Part shown: positions 35,543-43,873 of the stretch, one piece after another
Numbering within the stretch: the first letter of the stretch is position 1
Layout of the letters: each line of letters opens with the position of its first letter
Origin: Candidatus Atribacteria bacterium UBA6251
Lineage (GTDB): Bacteria > Atribacterota > Phoenicimicrobiia > Phoenicimicrobiales > Phoenicimicrobiaceae
Length of the DNA: 64,000 bases
Direction of reading: 5' to 3'
Assembly: GCA_002441285.1 (NCBI GenBank)
Contig: DJVR01000028.1
Coordinates: 1 to 64,000, forward strand
Translations under genes and position numbers: made by a program
The notes under the pieces: model-generated
What the model was told of the DNA's origin: nothing
Databases searched by the model: none
The model's input: the letters and a program-made list of their open reading frames with translations, nothing else

Positions 35543-38500
35543 ATGACTAAAGAACAAAAATTTTATAAAGCGCTTCAAGATGTTTTCATCGGCGCCAAGA
35601 TTGAGGGCAAAGGCGGTTTTGTTAATTTGATGAGGATTAAATCAAATTACTACCGCAAGATTGAAGATATTCTCAAAAATGACATTGAGACGGCTTTGGA
35701 AAGTTATCCCAAATTTAGGGATGAGCTTTTTGACAAACTATACTCATTTTTTAGCCGATACTTTACGAAAAGCGGCTCAATCTATTTCAATTCAACTCCA
35801 TTTCATAATAATATCTATGAAAAAGTCTATACCGATGATAAAGATGTCATTCTCTTTTGGAAAACGCAGATGCTCTACTATGTCAAAACGGATCGGATTT
35901 TCAGGAGTTTGCCAGTTGAATTCCCCTCTGATAGAGGGGTGGGCGCCGAAGGCGGACGGGGTGTTTTAAAATTTTACTTTGACGCTTCAAAGATAGAAAG
36001 CAAAAAAGCCAATGAAAAACGTTCGCTCGTTTTTGAGTTAAACAAAGTCCTTGAGGACGAAACCATTGTTTTTGGCGTTCAATACTCTGAAAGGGGCACA
36101 AAAACAAAGCAAGACGAGATACTAAAAGCCATAAAGAGAAAAGGCATAGCAATTACCGAAGAACAATTGGAACGCGCTTTTAGAGTCTTTGAAAAGCAAA
36201 GTGAGGTGGATTTCTTTATCAATAAAAATGCCAAAGCATTCTTACAGGAACAATTTAAACTCTGGAGTTATCAGTATTTTTGGGAGGGAGCCAGAGAATG
36301 GGGGGCGGATAGAGTCAATCAACTGCAAATTCTTAAAGATATTGCTTTCAAGATTATTGATTTCATCTCTCAGTTTGAGGACGAGCTGGTAAAAATCTGG
36401 AACAAGCCGAAGTTTGTTAAAAATTCAAACTATGTAATTACGCTGGGTAGGATTCTTTCTGCACGTCATTCTGAGCGAAGCGAAGAATCTCTTAAGTTAA
36501 TTGAAAAAATTCTAAAACATAAAAATATCACAGAACAAATTAAAGAATGGCAGGAGCTTGGAATTGTAGATAATGAATTTAAGGTAGAGAATGTTTTTGA
36601 AAATTCCCCTTCTATGAAGGGGTGTCAACCGAAGGTTGACGGGGTAGTGAAATGGAATGAATTACCATTCAATGCTGAACTTAAAGAAAGAGCCAAAGAA
36701 TTGAGAAAAGCAGGTAATTTATCAGAAGTTTTATTATGGAACCAGGTCAAAAACAGGCAATTGTTGGGATTAGATTTTGATAGGCAAAAAATTATTGGAA
36801 ATTACATAGTTGATTTTTATTGTAAAAACTTAGGGGTTGTTGTTGAAATTGATGGAGTAAGTCATGACGGGAAGGTTGAATATGATTTGGAACGAGATGC
36901 TTACTTAAGGGGATTAGGACTGAAAGTTATTCACATTTCCGATCTAGATGTAAAGAAAAATTTAGAAGGTGTAATTGAATTTCTGAAAGATGAATTAAAC
37001 ACCCCGTCTGCTAACGCAGACACCCCTCTACAAGAGGGGAATAAACACCCCGTCCCTTTGGGACACCCCTCTATAAGAGGGGAATTTAAGCATCTGCCGA
37101 TTGATACGAAGTTTTTCAAGGATTTGGAGCTTGAGATTTTATCTCTTTTCGATGACCTTGATAATTCCTTAGATGGTTGGTTGATAAAGAGTGAAAATTA
37201 TCAGGCGTTGAATACAATTCTGCCAAAGTTTAAAGAAAAAGTGCAAACGATATACATTGATCCACCGTTTAATACGGGTGATGATTTTCCTTATATTGAT
37301 AAGTTCCAAAATTCTACATGGCTTACCTTGATGGAGAATAGATTAAAATTAGGAAAAGATTTTTTATGTTATAATGGTAGTATAAGTTTGCATTTAGATT
37401 CAAATGCAGATTATTTTGGCAAAATATTATTAGACGAAACATTCGGGCAAGAATGCTTTAGAGTAAAAATTACATGGAAAAGGCACACAGGTCCTAAAAT
37501 ACAATCTCTACACTTTCCTAATATATCCGATTTTATTTTAATTTATTCTAAAATAAACGACAATTGGGTATATAATCCTCAATATTTACCGTATAAAGAG
37601 GAGTATCTTAAGAAAATGTATAAGTACGAAGATGAAAAAGGAAAATACAGAATACATGATTTGTATGCTCCTGGGGAAGGGACAGAAAGAATATTCAAAG
37701 GGAAAACAATAAAACCACCTAAAGGACATCACTGGAGTTATACACAAGAAAAAATTGATGAAATGATTAAAGAAGGAACAATATTTTTTGATAATAGGGG
37801 TTTTCCCAAATTAAAAGTTTATTTAGGCAAGGGAGAACAAGTAACTAATATTTGGACAGATATAAATGTCATCCAAGGAAGTTCTATCGAATTCTTAAAT
37901 TTTGCAACTCAGAAACCAGAAAAATTTTTATCAAGAGTCATACAATCTACATCTAATGTTGGCGACTTGGTTATGGACTTCTTCCTTGGCTCTGGCACAA
38001 CCACAGCAGTAGCGCATAAACTCGGCAGGAAATGGATTGGTATTGAAATGGGAGAGCATTTTTATACAGTGGTTTTACCAAGAATGAAAAAGGTTTTGGC
38101 TTATGATAAATCTGGTATTTCAAAAGAATTAAAAACGCCCCGTCCTTCGGACACCCCTCTACCAGAGGGGAATTCCCCTTCTATGAAGGGGTGGCAACCG
38201 CAGGTTGACGGGGTAGTTTATCAAGGCGGTGGATTTTTCAAGTATTACGAACTTGAGCAATATGAAGAAGCGCTGGCAAACTGCAAATACGAAGATGGTG
38301 ATTTGTTTAATTCCCCTTTAATAAAGGGGTGGACTGCTGAAGGCAGGACGGGGTATTGGTCGGGCAGAAGTCCATATCAGGAATATGTCTTTATGAAAGA
38401 CGAAAAAATGTTGAAAACATTGGAGATTGATTATGAAAAAGAAAAGGTCAGAGTTGATTTATCAAGACTCTATCTAAACACCCCGTCTGCTAACGCAGAC

Positions 38501-38665
38501 ACCCCTCTACAAGAGGGGAATATAGACATTGCCGAAACTCTGTCTAATTTAAAGGGAAAATATATCAAGCGAATTACTCCCGACGAAGTAGAATTTGAAG
38601 ACGGCGAAAAAATCAATCTCAAAGATTTAGATTATAAAGTAATTAAACCCTTAATTTGGTGGTAA
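35543..38665 (+). CDS. mod: Type III restriction-modification DNA methyltransferase (Mod) with in-frame insertions
   Basis: 1040 residues. Beta-class N6-adenine methyltransferase: catalytic DPPFNTG (D573-G579) precedes the AdoMet motif FLGSGTTT (F814 onwards). It should form the recognition and methylation subunit with the downstream Res. It is about 250 residues longer than expected, because many in-frame inserts interrupt it: two-hairpin palindromic repeats near 35919, 36602, 36998, 37043, 38132, 38171, 38309 and 38477, a separate repeat (HSERSEES) at 36461, and a DUF559 nuclease domain at about 36647-36997. Codons with GGC, GCG and CGC are commoner than in neighbours, suggesting transfer. 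The ATG is taken over an upstream TTG. Whether the enzyme is still active is unknown. Confidence 0.88.
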   Translation: MTKEQKFYKALQDVFIGAKIEGKGGFVNLMRIKSNYYRKIEDILKNDIETALESYPKFRDELFDKLYSFFSRYFTKSGSIYFNSTPFHNNIYEKVYTDDKDVILFWKTQMLYYVKTDRIFRSLPVEFPSDRGVGAEGGRGVLKFYFDASKIESKKANEKRSLVFELNKVLEDETIVFGVQYSERGTKTKQDEILKAIKRKGIAITEEQLERAFRVFEKQSEVDFFINKNAKAFLQEQFKLWSYQYFWEGAREWGADRVNQLQILKDIAFKIIDFISQFEDELVKIWNKPKFVKNSNYVITLGRILSARHSERSEESLKLIEKILKHKNITEQIKEWQELGIVDNEFKVENVFENSPSMKGCQPKVDGVVKWNELPFNAELKERAKELRKAGNLSEVLLWNQVKNRQLLGLDFDRQKIIGNYIVDFYCKNLGVVVEIDGVSHDGKVEYDLERDAYLRGLGLKVIHISDLDVKKNLEGVIEFLKDELNTPSANADTPLQEGNKHPVPLGHPSIRGEFKHLPIDTKFFKDLELEILSLFDDLDNSLDGWLIKSENYQALNTILPKFKEKVQTIYIDPPFNTGDDFPYIDKFQNSTWLTLMENRLKLGKDFLCYNGSISLHLDSNADYFGKILLDETFGQECFRVKITWKRHTGPKIQSLHFPNISDFILIYSKINDNWVYNPQYLPYKEEYLKKMYKYEDEKGKYRIHDLYAPGEGTERIFKGKTIKPPKGHHWSYTQEKIDEMIKEGTIFFDNRGFPKLKVYLGKGEQVTNIWTDINVIQGSSIEFLNFATQKPEKFLSRVIQSTSNVGDLVMDFFLGSGTTTAVAHKLGRKWIGIEMGEHFYTVVLPRMKKVLAYDKSGISKELKTPRPSDTPLPEGNSPSMKGWQPQVDGVVYQGGGFFKYYELEQYEEALANCKYEDGDLFNSPLIKGWTAEGRTGYWSGRSPYQEYVFMKDEKMLKTLEIDYEKEKVRVDLSRLYLNTPSANADTPLQEGNIDIAETLSNLKGKYIKRITPDEVEFEDGEKINLKDLDYKVIKPLIWW
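35919..35967 (+). repeat. In-frame palindromic repeat copy 1 in mod
   Basis: First hairpin CCCCTCT-GAT-AGAGGGG, then a GC-rich second half ending GACGGGGTGTTT. It is read in a different frame from the other copies, as FPSDRGVGAEGGRGVL, and still contains no stop. Confidence 0.8.
36461..36496 (+). repeat. HSERSEES-type dispersed repeat inside mod
   Basis: The stretch from GTCATTCTGAG to GAAGAATCTC encodes RHSERSEESL. This sequence is a widely dispersed bacterial palindromic repeat, and its peptide is recognisable in many unrelated proteins. It is distinct from the two-hairpin repeats nearby. Confidence 0.75.
36602..37087 (+). mobile_element. Putative palindrome-bounded DUF559 nuclease element inserted in frame in mod
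   Basis: 486 bp (162 codons), placed between Mod sequence that looks continuous: EFKVENVFE on the left and KHLPIDTKFFKDLELEIL on the right. Left end: hairpins CCCCTTC-TAT-GAAGGGG and GTCAACC-GAA-GGTTGAC. Right end: two copies in reverse orientation, GTCTGC-TAAC-GCAGAC with CCCCTCT-ACA-AGAGGGG, and GTCCC-TTT-GGGAC with CCCCTCT-ATA-AGAGGGG. Cargo: a complete DUF559 (Vsr/PD-(D/E)xK-like) nuclease domain with KERAKELRKAGNLSEVLLW, IVDFYC and VVEIDG. An in-frame GTG at 36647 follows GACGGGGTA from the repeat and could start the nuclease on its own. Mobility is inference. Confidence 0.7.
38132..38220 (+). repeat. Head-to-head pair of palindromic repeats in mod (copies 5 and 6)
   Basis: Copy 5 (reverse orientation): GTCC-TTC-GGAC and CCCCTCT-ACC-AGAGGGG. 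Copy 6 (forward): CCCCTTC-TAT-GAAGGGG and a second hairpin around AACCGCAGGTT. They share the AATT junction at 38171-38174 and are translated as TPRPSDTPLPEGN and NSPSMKGWQPQVDGVV. Confidence 0.8.
38309..38357 (+). repeat. Palindromic repeat copy 7 in mod
   Basis: Forward orientation: CCCCTTT-AAT-AAAGGGG, then CTGC / GCAG as the second stem, ending GACGGGGTATT. Read as NSPLIKGWTAEGRTGYW. Stem bases differ from other copies but pairing is kept. Confidence 0.8.
38477..38521 (+). repeat. Palindromic repeat copy 8 in mod, identical to copy 3
   Basis: Reverse orientation, 45 bp, base-for-base identical to 36998-37042. Read as NTPSANADTPLQEGN. Identity over the full length points to recent copying or gene conversion between the two sites. 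Confidence 0.85.
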
Positions 38666-38669
38666 TAAT

Positions 38670-41645
38670 ATGGCAAAATTGTATCTTCAAGATATAGTAA
38701 ATGACATTCCTTTTGAAAACTTGCCGGCAAAGTGGCAAGGGTTTGATTTTGCGCGGTTTTCAAAAGACAAAACGCTTTTTGATTTTCAAAAACAGGGACT
38801 TCAAAACGCGCTGAAAGGTCTATGGTTTTATTTCAAAGACAAGAACGGAGAAAAGCAAAGTTTGTACAATCACTATTTGGCAAACGACTTTACAGAAAAG
38901 TTTGATTACGATTTAAAGAAAAAGGCGGAAGGGAAAACAGCAAAATATTTATTGGAATATGATAAAGATTATCCAGTGAAAGGCAATAAGATTTCATTTG
39001 CTCACTTTATCAATAGAATGAGTTTTTGGATGGCGACCGGTTCAGGAAAAACTCTGATTATAGTTAAGTTGATTGAGCTTTTAGGCAAACTTATTGCCGA
39101 AAAAGAATTGCCGATAGGGGACATTCTTTATTTAGCACACCGCGACGACCTTTTGGACCAGTTTAAAAATCATGTTGAAGAATTTAACAGCTTTCATTTT
39201 GACACAAAAATTAACCTTAAAAATTTGAGAGATTATGAAAGTGTGAAGCGCGAAAACGCCCTGCCTTTTGCCAAAAACGAAATTACTGTTTTTTATTATC
39301 GTTCTGACTTAATTTCCGATATTCAAAAAGAAAAGATTGTGAATTTCAGAAATTATGACGACAGCGGCAAGTGGTATATTCTTTTGGACGAAGCCCACAA
39401 AGGCGACAAGGAAGACAGTAAACGTCAGATTTTATACTCCATACTTTCAAGGAACGGATTTTTGTTTAATTTTTCCGCTACCTTTACCGATCCAAGGGAC
39501 TTTGCAACCTGTGCTTTTAATTTCAATCTTTCAAGGTTTGTTGAAGAAGGATACGGCAAACATATTTATGTGTCTTCTGCCGAGATTAGCGCTTTTCGCG
39601 GACGAGGCGATTTTTCGCCGATAGAAAAGCAAAAAATCGTTTTGAAAACGCTTTTGCTTTTAACCTATATTAGTAAACACCTTGAAAATATTAGGAGCGT
39701 AAATGATACCCTATATCACCGTCCATTACTTTTAACTTTAGTTAATACAGTTTATGGCAAGAAAAAAGACGAGGGGGAAATAGAGAAAGAAGCTGATTTG
39801 AAATTGTTTTTCAATGAATTAGAAAAGATTGCCAAGAATGAAATTAGAGCGGATTTGCTCGAAAAAGCAAAACAGGAACTTATCCAAGAGTTTCGCGATG
39901 ATGCAAAATTTGAATTTGAGGAGTTAGAGTGCGCTGTCAACGCAGATTTGGTTTCAAAACTAGATTACAAAGATATTCTGAAATATATTTTGAACGCCGA
40001 AACTCCGGGCAAGATTGAGGTTTTAAAAATTCCCGGCAATAGGCAGGAATTGATTTTTAGGTTGATGACTGCTGAAAAGCCGTTTGCCTTAATCAAAATC
40101 GGCGATATTTCCGGCTGGCTAAAAGATAAACTTGAGGGATATGAAATAAACGAAAGTTTTGAAAATGAAAGTTATTTCCGGCGAATAAGTCGCGATGATT
40201 CTGACATAAATGTTTTAATGGGTTCGCGCTCTTTTTACGAGGGCTGGGATTCTAACAGGCCAAATCTTATTTTGTTTGTGAATATTGGAGTTGGAAGCGA
40301 TGCTAAAAAATTTGTTCTGCAATCAGTCGGAAGGGGCGTAAGAATAGAGCCACAGAAATATTTAAGAAAGCGTCTTCAAAATTTGTTTAATGCAAAGAAA
40401 GTAAAAGAGCAATTATTTGAGAAAGTTAAGAACCTAATCTTGCCGATTGAGAGCTTGTTTGTTTTTGGGACTAACGCCGAAAACTTGAGAGAAATAATCG
40501 CAACACTAAAAGCGGAAAAGCAAGATAGAAATTTAGGTGAAGCGTTTATTTTAAATCCTGAAGCGCAAAAACATCTTCTTTTGGTGCCGGTTTACAAAAA
40601 CTCTGAAAGGATTTTTGCCGAAGAAAAAGACCCGCAGAAATATTCTATCAGTCGCAAAGATTTTGATATAACATCTCAATTTTATGGATTTTTAGGCGAT
40701 AAAATCGCTTTAGCCAAATATGATTGCGAAGTGAAGGTTTTAAAGAAAGCAAAAGAAAGTTTTGAAGAAAAAGAACGATACTATGATTTTAGCGAAAGAA
40801 ATTCGCTTTTTGAGCCGGAGTTAACCCTTGGCCAGATTTTTGATTATCTCGGAGTTAAAAGCAAGGAGTTTGAAACGTTTAAAGAGTTGGAAAATGAAAT
40901 TGTGCATTTCAAAAAGGTTAGATTCAGTGATGGTGGAAAATACCAAAAGATGTTAGAAGCGATTGATAAAGTTAAAAATTATCCACAAAAAAAAATCAAA
41001 GAAAAAGAGGTAGATGAAGAGTTTGATAGAACAAGGAATAAAGAAAAGTATAAACAAGAATTAAAGCAACTTGAGTTAAATTTTCAACGAGAAGTAAGGT
41101 ATGACAAATTAAAAATTAAGTATTTAGCCAACCATTACTATCTTCCGGTTATAGTTTCAGAAACTGAAAAAATTGACTACCTGAACCATATTATTAATGT
41201 TGATAGTGAGGTAAAATTTATTGAAGAATTGGGGGAAAATATTGATAAATTAAAAAATATTTTTGATTGGTGGATGTTTTCAAAACTTGACCAAACACTG
41301 GATGAAGTATCAATACCTTATTACAATCCGAAAGAAAATAGTATCTCTAATTTCAAACCCGACTTCATTTTTTGGGCACAAAAAGGAAACCGATACTTTA
41401 TTTTATTTGTTGACCCTAAGGGAACCGAACATGCAGACGGTTATAGAAAGATTGACGGCTATTCAAGAATATTTGAAATTGAAAAAGATGGACAAAAACA
41501 AAGCAAAGATTTTTTATACTCTGAATTTACCATAAATGTGAAGCTATTGCTGAAACCAAGGCGAGGAAAAGCTGGAGTTTTGAATAATTACAAAGGATAC
41601 TGGTTTGACAATTTCGAGGATTTTAATAATAAAATAAAAATATAG
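38670..41645 (+). CDS. res: Type III restriction enzyme, Res subunit (helicase-nuclease)
   Basis: 991 residues. Superfamily 2 helicase with Walker A MATGSGKT (121-128), DEAH (240-243) and later helicase motifs (GSRSFYEGWDSNRPN, SVGRGVRI). The C-terminal nuclease has P897-D898 and D915-P-K917, a PD-(D/E)xK site. It translocates on DNA and cuts unmethylated sites with Mod. The gene starts 4 bp after mod and has none of the palindromic inserts that fill mod. It looks intact. Confidence 0.92.
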   Translation: MAKLYLQDIVNDIPFENLPAKWQGFDFARFSKDKTLFDFQKQGLQNALKGLWFYFKDKNGEKQSLYNHYLANDFTEKFDYDLKKKAEGKTAKYLLEYDKDYPVKGNKISFAHFINRMSFWMATGSGKTLIIVKLIELLGKLIAEKELPIGDILYLAHRDDLLDQFKNHVEEFNSFHFDTKINLKNLRDYESVKRENALPFAKNEITVFYYRSDLISDIQKEKIVNFRNYDDSGKWYILLDEAHKGDKEDSKRQILYSILSRNGFLFNFSATFTDPRDFATCAFNFNLSRFVEEGYGKHIYVSSAEISAFRGRGDFSPIEKQKIVLKTLLLLTYISKHLENIRSVNDTLYHRPLLLTLVNTVYGKKKDEGEIEKEADLKLFFNELEKIAKNEIRADLLEKAKQELIQEFRDDAKFEFEELECAVNADLVSKLDYKDILKYILNAETPGKIEVLKIPGNRQELIFRLMTAEKPFALIKIGDISGWLKDKLEGYEINESFENESYFRRISRDDSDINVLMGSRSFYEGWDSNRPNLILFVNIGVGSDAKKFVLQSVGRGVRIEPQKYLRKRLQNLFNAKKVKEQLFEKVKNLILPIESLFVFGTNAENLREIIATLKAEKQDRNLGEAFILNPEAQKHLLLVPVYKNSERIFAEEKDPQKYSISRKDFDITSQFYGFLGDKIALAKYDCEVKVLKKAKESFEEKERYYDFSERNSLFEPELTLGQIFDYLGVKSKEFETFKELENEIVHFKKVRFSDGGKYQKMLEAIDKVKNYPQKKIKEKEVDEEFDRTRNKEKYKQELKQLELNFQREVRYDKLKIKYLANHYYLPVIVSETEKIDYLNHIINVDSEVKFIEELGENIDKLKNIFDWWMFSKLDQTLDEVSIPYYNPKENSISNFKPDFIFWAQKGNRYFILFVDPKGTEHADGYRKIDGYSRIFEIEKDGQKQSKDFLYSEFTINVKLLLKPRRGKAGVLNNYKGYWFDNFEDFNNKIKI

Positions 41646-41832
41646 TCTATTAAAAATTAATTAAGAAATAGAGGATAATTAATTTAATTTTAAAGTAAAT
41701 ATAAAAGGCGAGTAAAGATTAAAATCGCACTAAATTTTCTATTTAACCATAGAAATCTTCTGGTACAGCACTATTATTAAGAGAGATAACTGCACTTTTA
41801 TTTATTTTTTAAGTAAAGTTAGGGATAGAGAA

Positions 41833-41845
41833 TAGGTATCTGCCC
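41833..41845. repeat. Right 13-bp inverted repeat flanking the restriction island
   Basis: TAGGTATCTGCCC, the exact reverse complement of 35110-35122. It lies 10-20 bases upstream of the ribosome site of the PEP carboxykinase gene. The 190-bp stretch between res and this repeat holds an AT-only hairpin (41654-41685) and no gene. Confidence 0.6.
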
Positions 41846-41869
41846 CTATTTACAAGGAGGGTAAAGCTG

Positions 41870-43702
41870 GTGGATAAATTGAATTTAAAGAAATTACAGG
41901 ATTTGAAGAATCGATATGTAGAAAAATTGGTGAAAGAAGCTATTAGCCTTTGTAAGCCAGAAAAGGTTTCCGTTATTACTGATGATGAAGAAGATATTGA
42001 TTATGTAAGAGAATTTGCTTTGAAAAGCAAAGAAGAGATGAAATTAAAGATGAGTGGTCATACTATTCATTTTGATGGCTATTATGATCAAGGCAGAGAT
42101 AAAAAAAATACCAAATATCTTTTATCGGAAAAGGTTGATTGGGGGATAAATATCAACTGGGTTAAAAAAGACGAAGGATTAAAAGAAATATATTCTTATC
42201 TAGATGGTAGTATGAAAGGAAAAGAAATGCTGGTAAGATTTTTTTCTCTTGGTCCTAATAATTCTATATTTTCTTTAAAAGCTCTCCAGATAACCGATTC
42301 GCCCTATGTTGCCCATAGTGAAGATCTACTTTATCGTCCTGGTTATGAGGAATTTAAAAGGCTTAAGAACTCTCCTGATTTTTTCTTTTTTCTTCACTCT
42401 GCAGGAAGATTAGAGAACAGGGTAAGTGCAGATATAGAAAAACGCAGAGTATATATTGATCTGGAAGAAAATAAGGTTTATTCAGTAAATACTCAATATG
42501 CAGGTAACTCCTTAGGATTAAAGAAGTTAGCTTACAGATTGGCTATTAAGAAGGCTAATGAAGAAGGATGGTTAGCTGAACATATGTTCATAATGGGGGT
42601 TCATGGCCCGGGTGGTAGAATTACTTACTTTACTGGTGCTTTCCCCAGTGCTTGTGGAAAAACCAGTACTGCCATGATTTCTGGTCAGAGCATTGTAGGA
42701 GATGATATCGCTTATCTAAAAAAGATAAATGGAGAAATAAGGGCAGCTAATGTAGAAAATGGAATCTTTGGTATTATCCAGGATGTTAATCCTGATGATG
42801 ACCCTTTAATCTACCGGGCACTTACTACTCCTCGAGAACTTATCTTTTCTAATGTTTTGGTAAAAGATGGAATTCCTTACTGGCAGGGAATGGGAAGAGA
42901 TATACCAGATGAAGGTATTAATCATTCTGGAGAATGGTATAGAGGTAAAAAAGATAAAGAAGGAAAACTGATTGAATGTTCACATAAAAATGCTAGATAT
43001 ACTATTAGGTTGAATGCTTTAGAAAACTTTGATAGCAAGGCAAATGATCCCGCAGGAGTACCTATTAAGGCAATAATCTACGGTGGTAGGGATTCAGATA
43101 CCTCTATGCCGATTGTTGAATCTCTTAGCTGGTCGCATGGAGTCTTTCTGGGAGCTACAGTGGAATCAGAAACTACCGCTGCCACCATTGGGGTTCAGGG
43201 ATTAAGAGAACATAATCCTATGGCTAATTTAGATTTTATTTCTATTCCTTTCAGTCAATATATAGAAAATCACTTACGATTTGCTGATGATGTAAAAGAA
43301 GTTCCTAAAATTTATACTACTAATTACTTTTTAAAAGATGAACAGGGTAATTATCTAAATAGTAAATTAGATAAGAAGGTATGGATACTGTGGGCAGAAG
43401 GAAGAGTAAACCATGAATTTGAAGCCATTGAAACTCCAGTAGGTAGAATACCTCACTATCAAGATTTAAAAGATTTATTTAAGAGTGCATTAGATAAAGA
43501 ATATACTAAAACTGAATATATACAACAATTTTCTTTACGGTTAAGTAAATATTTAGAAAAGATGGAGAGAATAAAAAAAATCTTTACCCTAATTAAAATG
43601 CCAGCAGAATTTACTAAAGAATTTCAGTTACAAATAGATAAGCTTAAGACTGCTAAGGAAAGATTTAGAGCAGAGATAATTTCTCCTTTTAAGCTTATCT
43701 AA
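41870..43702 (+). CDS. pckG: Phosphoenolpyruvate carboxykinase (GTP type)
   Basis: 610 residues, the usual length of the GTP-dependent enzyme, which interconverts oxaloacetate + GTP and PEP + CO2. Motifs: FPSACGKTSTAMI (P-loop, kinase-1a), GDDIAYL (kinase-2/metal), YGGRDSDTSMPIVES and the Arg in NALENFDSKAND. The reactive Cys in the P-loop (ACGKT) is present. The GTG start follows AAGGAGGG. It sits alone after the restriction island. Confidence 0.93.
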   Translation: MDKLNLKKLQDLKNRYVEKLVKEAISLCKPEKVSVITDDEEDIDYVREFALKSKEEMKLKMSGHTIHFDGYYDQGRDKKNTKYLLSEKVDWGININWVKKDEGLKEIYSYLDGSMKGKEMLVRFFSLGPNNSIFSLKALQITDSPYVAHSEDLLYRPGYEEFKRLKNSPDFFFFLHSAGRLENRVSADIEKRRVYIDLEENKVYSVNTQYAGNSLGLKKLAYRLAIKKANEEGWLAEHMFIMGVHGPGGRITYFTGAFPSACGKTSTAMISGQSIVGDDIAYLKKINGEIRAANVENGIFGIIQDVNPDDDPLIYRALTTPRELIFSNVLVKDGIPYWQGMGRDIPDEGINHSGEWYRGKKDKEGKLIECSHKNARYTIRLNALENFDSKANDPAGVPIKAIIYGGRDSDTSMPIVESLSWSHGVFLGATVESETTAATIGVQGLREHNPMANLDFISIPFSQYIENHLRFADDVKEVPKIYTTNYFLKDEQGNYLNSKLDKKVWILWAEGRVNHEFEAIETPVGRIPHYQDLKDLFKSALDKEYTKTEYIQQFSLRLSKYLEKMERIKKIFTLIKMPAEFTKEFQLQIDKLKTAKERFRAEIISPFKLI

Positions 43703-43799
43703 TTTAAATTAAAAGAAAAGGGAATAATTTTAGTTTATAAAAATTTCTTTAACAATAAAAAAATTTTATTAAGAGATTTATTATTTTTTTTGGTTGTGT

Positions 43800-43835
43800 T
43801 ATAATAAAAAATATTGTTAAAACGAGACAATGTCT
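43800..43835 (+). promoter_or_regulatory. Promoter -10 and palindrome before the IclR gene
   Basis: TATAAT at 43800-43805 is followed by the palindrome AGACA-A-TGTCT (43825-43835), close to the expected transcript start near 43812. IclR proteins often bind such palindromes at their own promoters, so an autoregulatory operator is plausible. No good -35 was seen. Confidence 0.4.
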
Positions 43836-43873
43836 TAATATATAAGACAGTTATTTTAAATGAGTACCAGGGA

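Noticed and set aside
36602..38521. The regularly shaped palindromes considered as a CRISPR array
   Set aside because: Copies occur in both orientations, differ in sequence and have spacing from 0 to over 1000 bp. They are translated as part of one protein and no cas genes are near.
35110..41845. An insertion sequence or transposon as carrier of the restriction island
   Set aside because: No transposase or integrase gene or fragment could be found between or beside the 13-bp inverted repeats, so the repeats are listed without naming an element.
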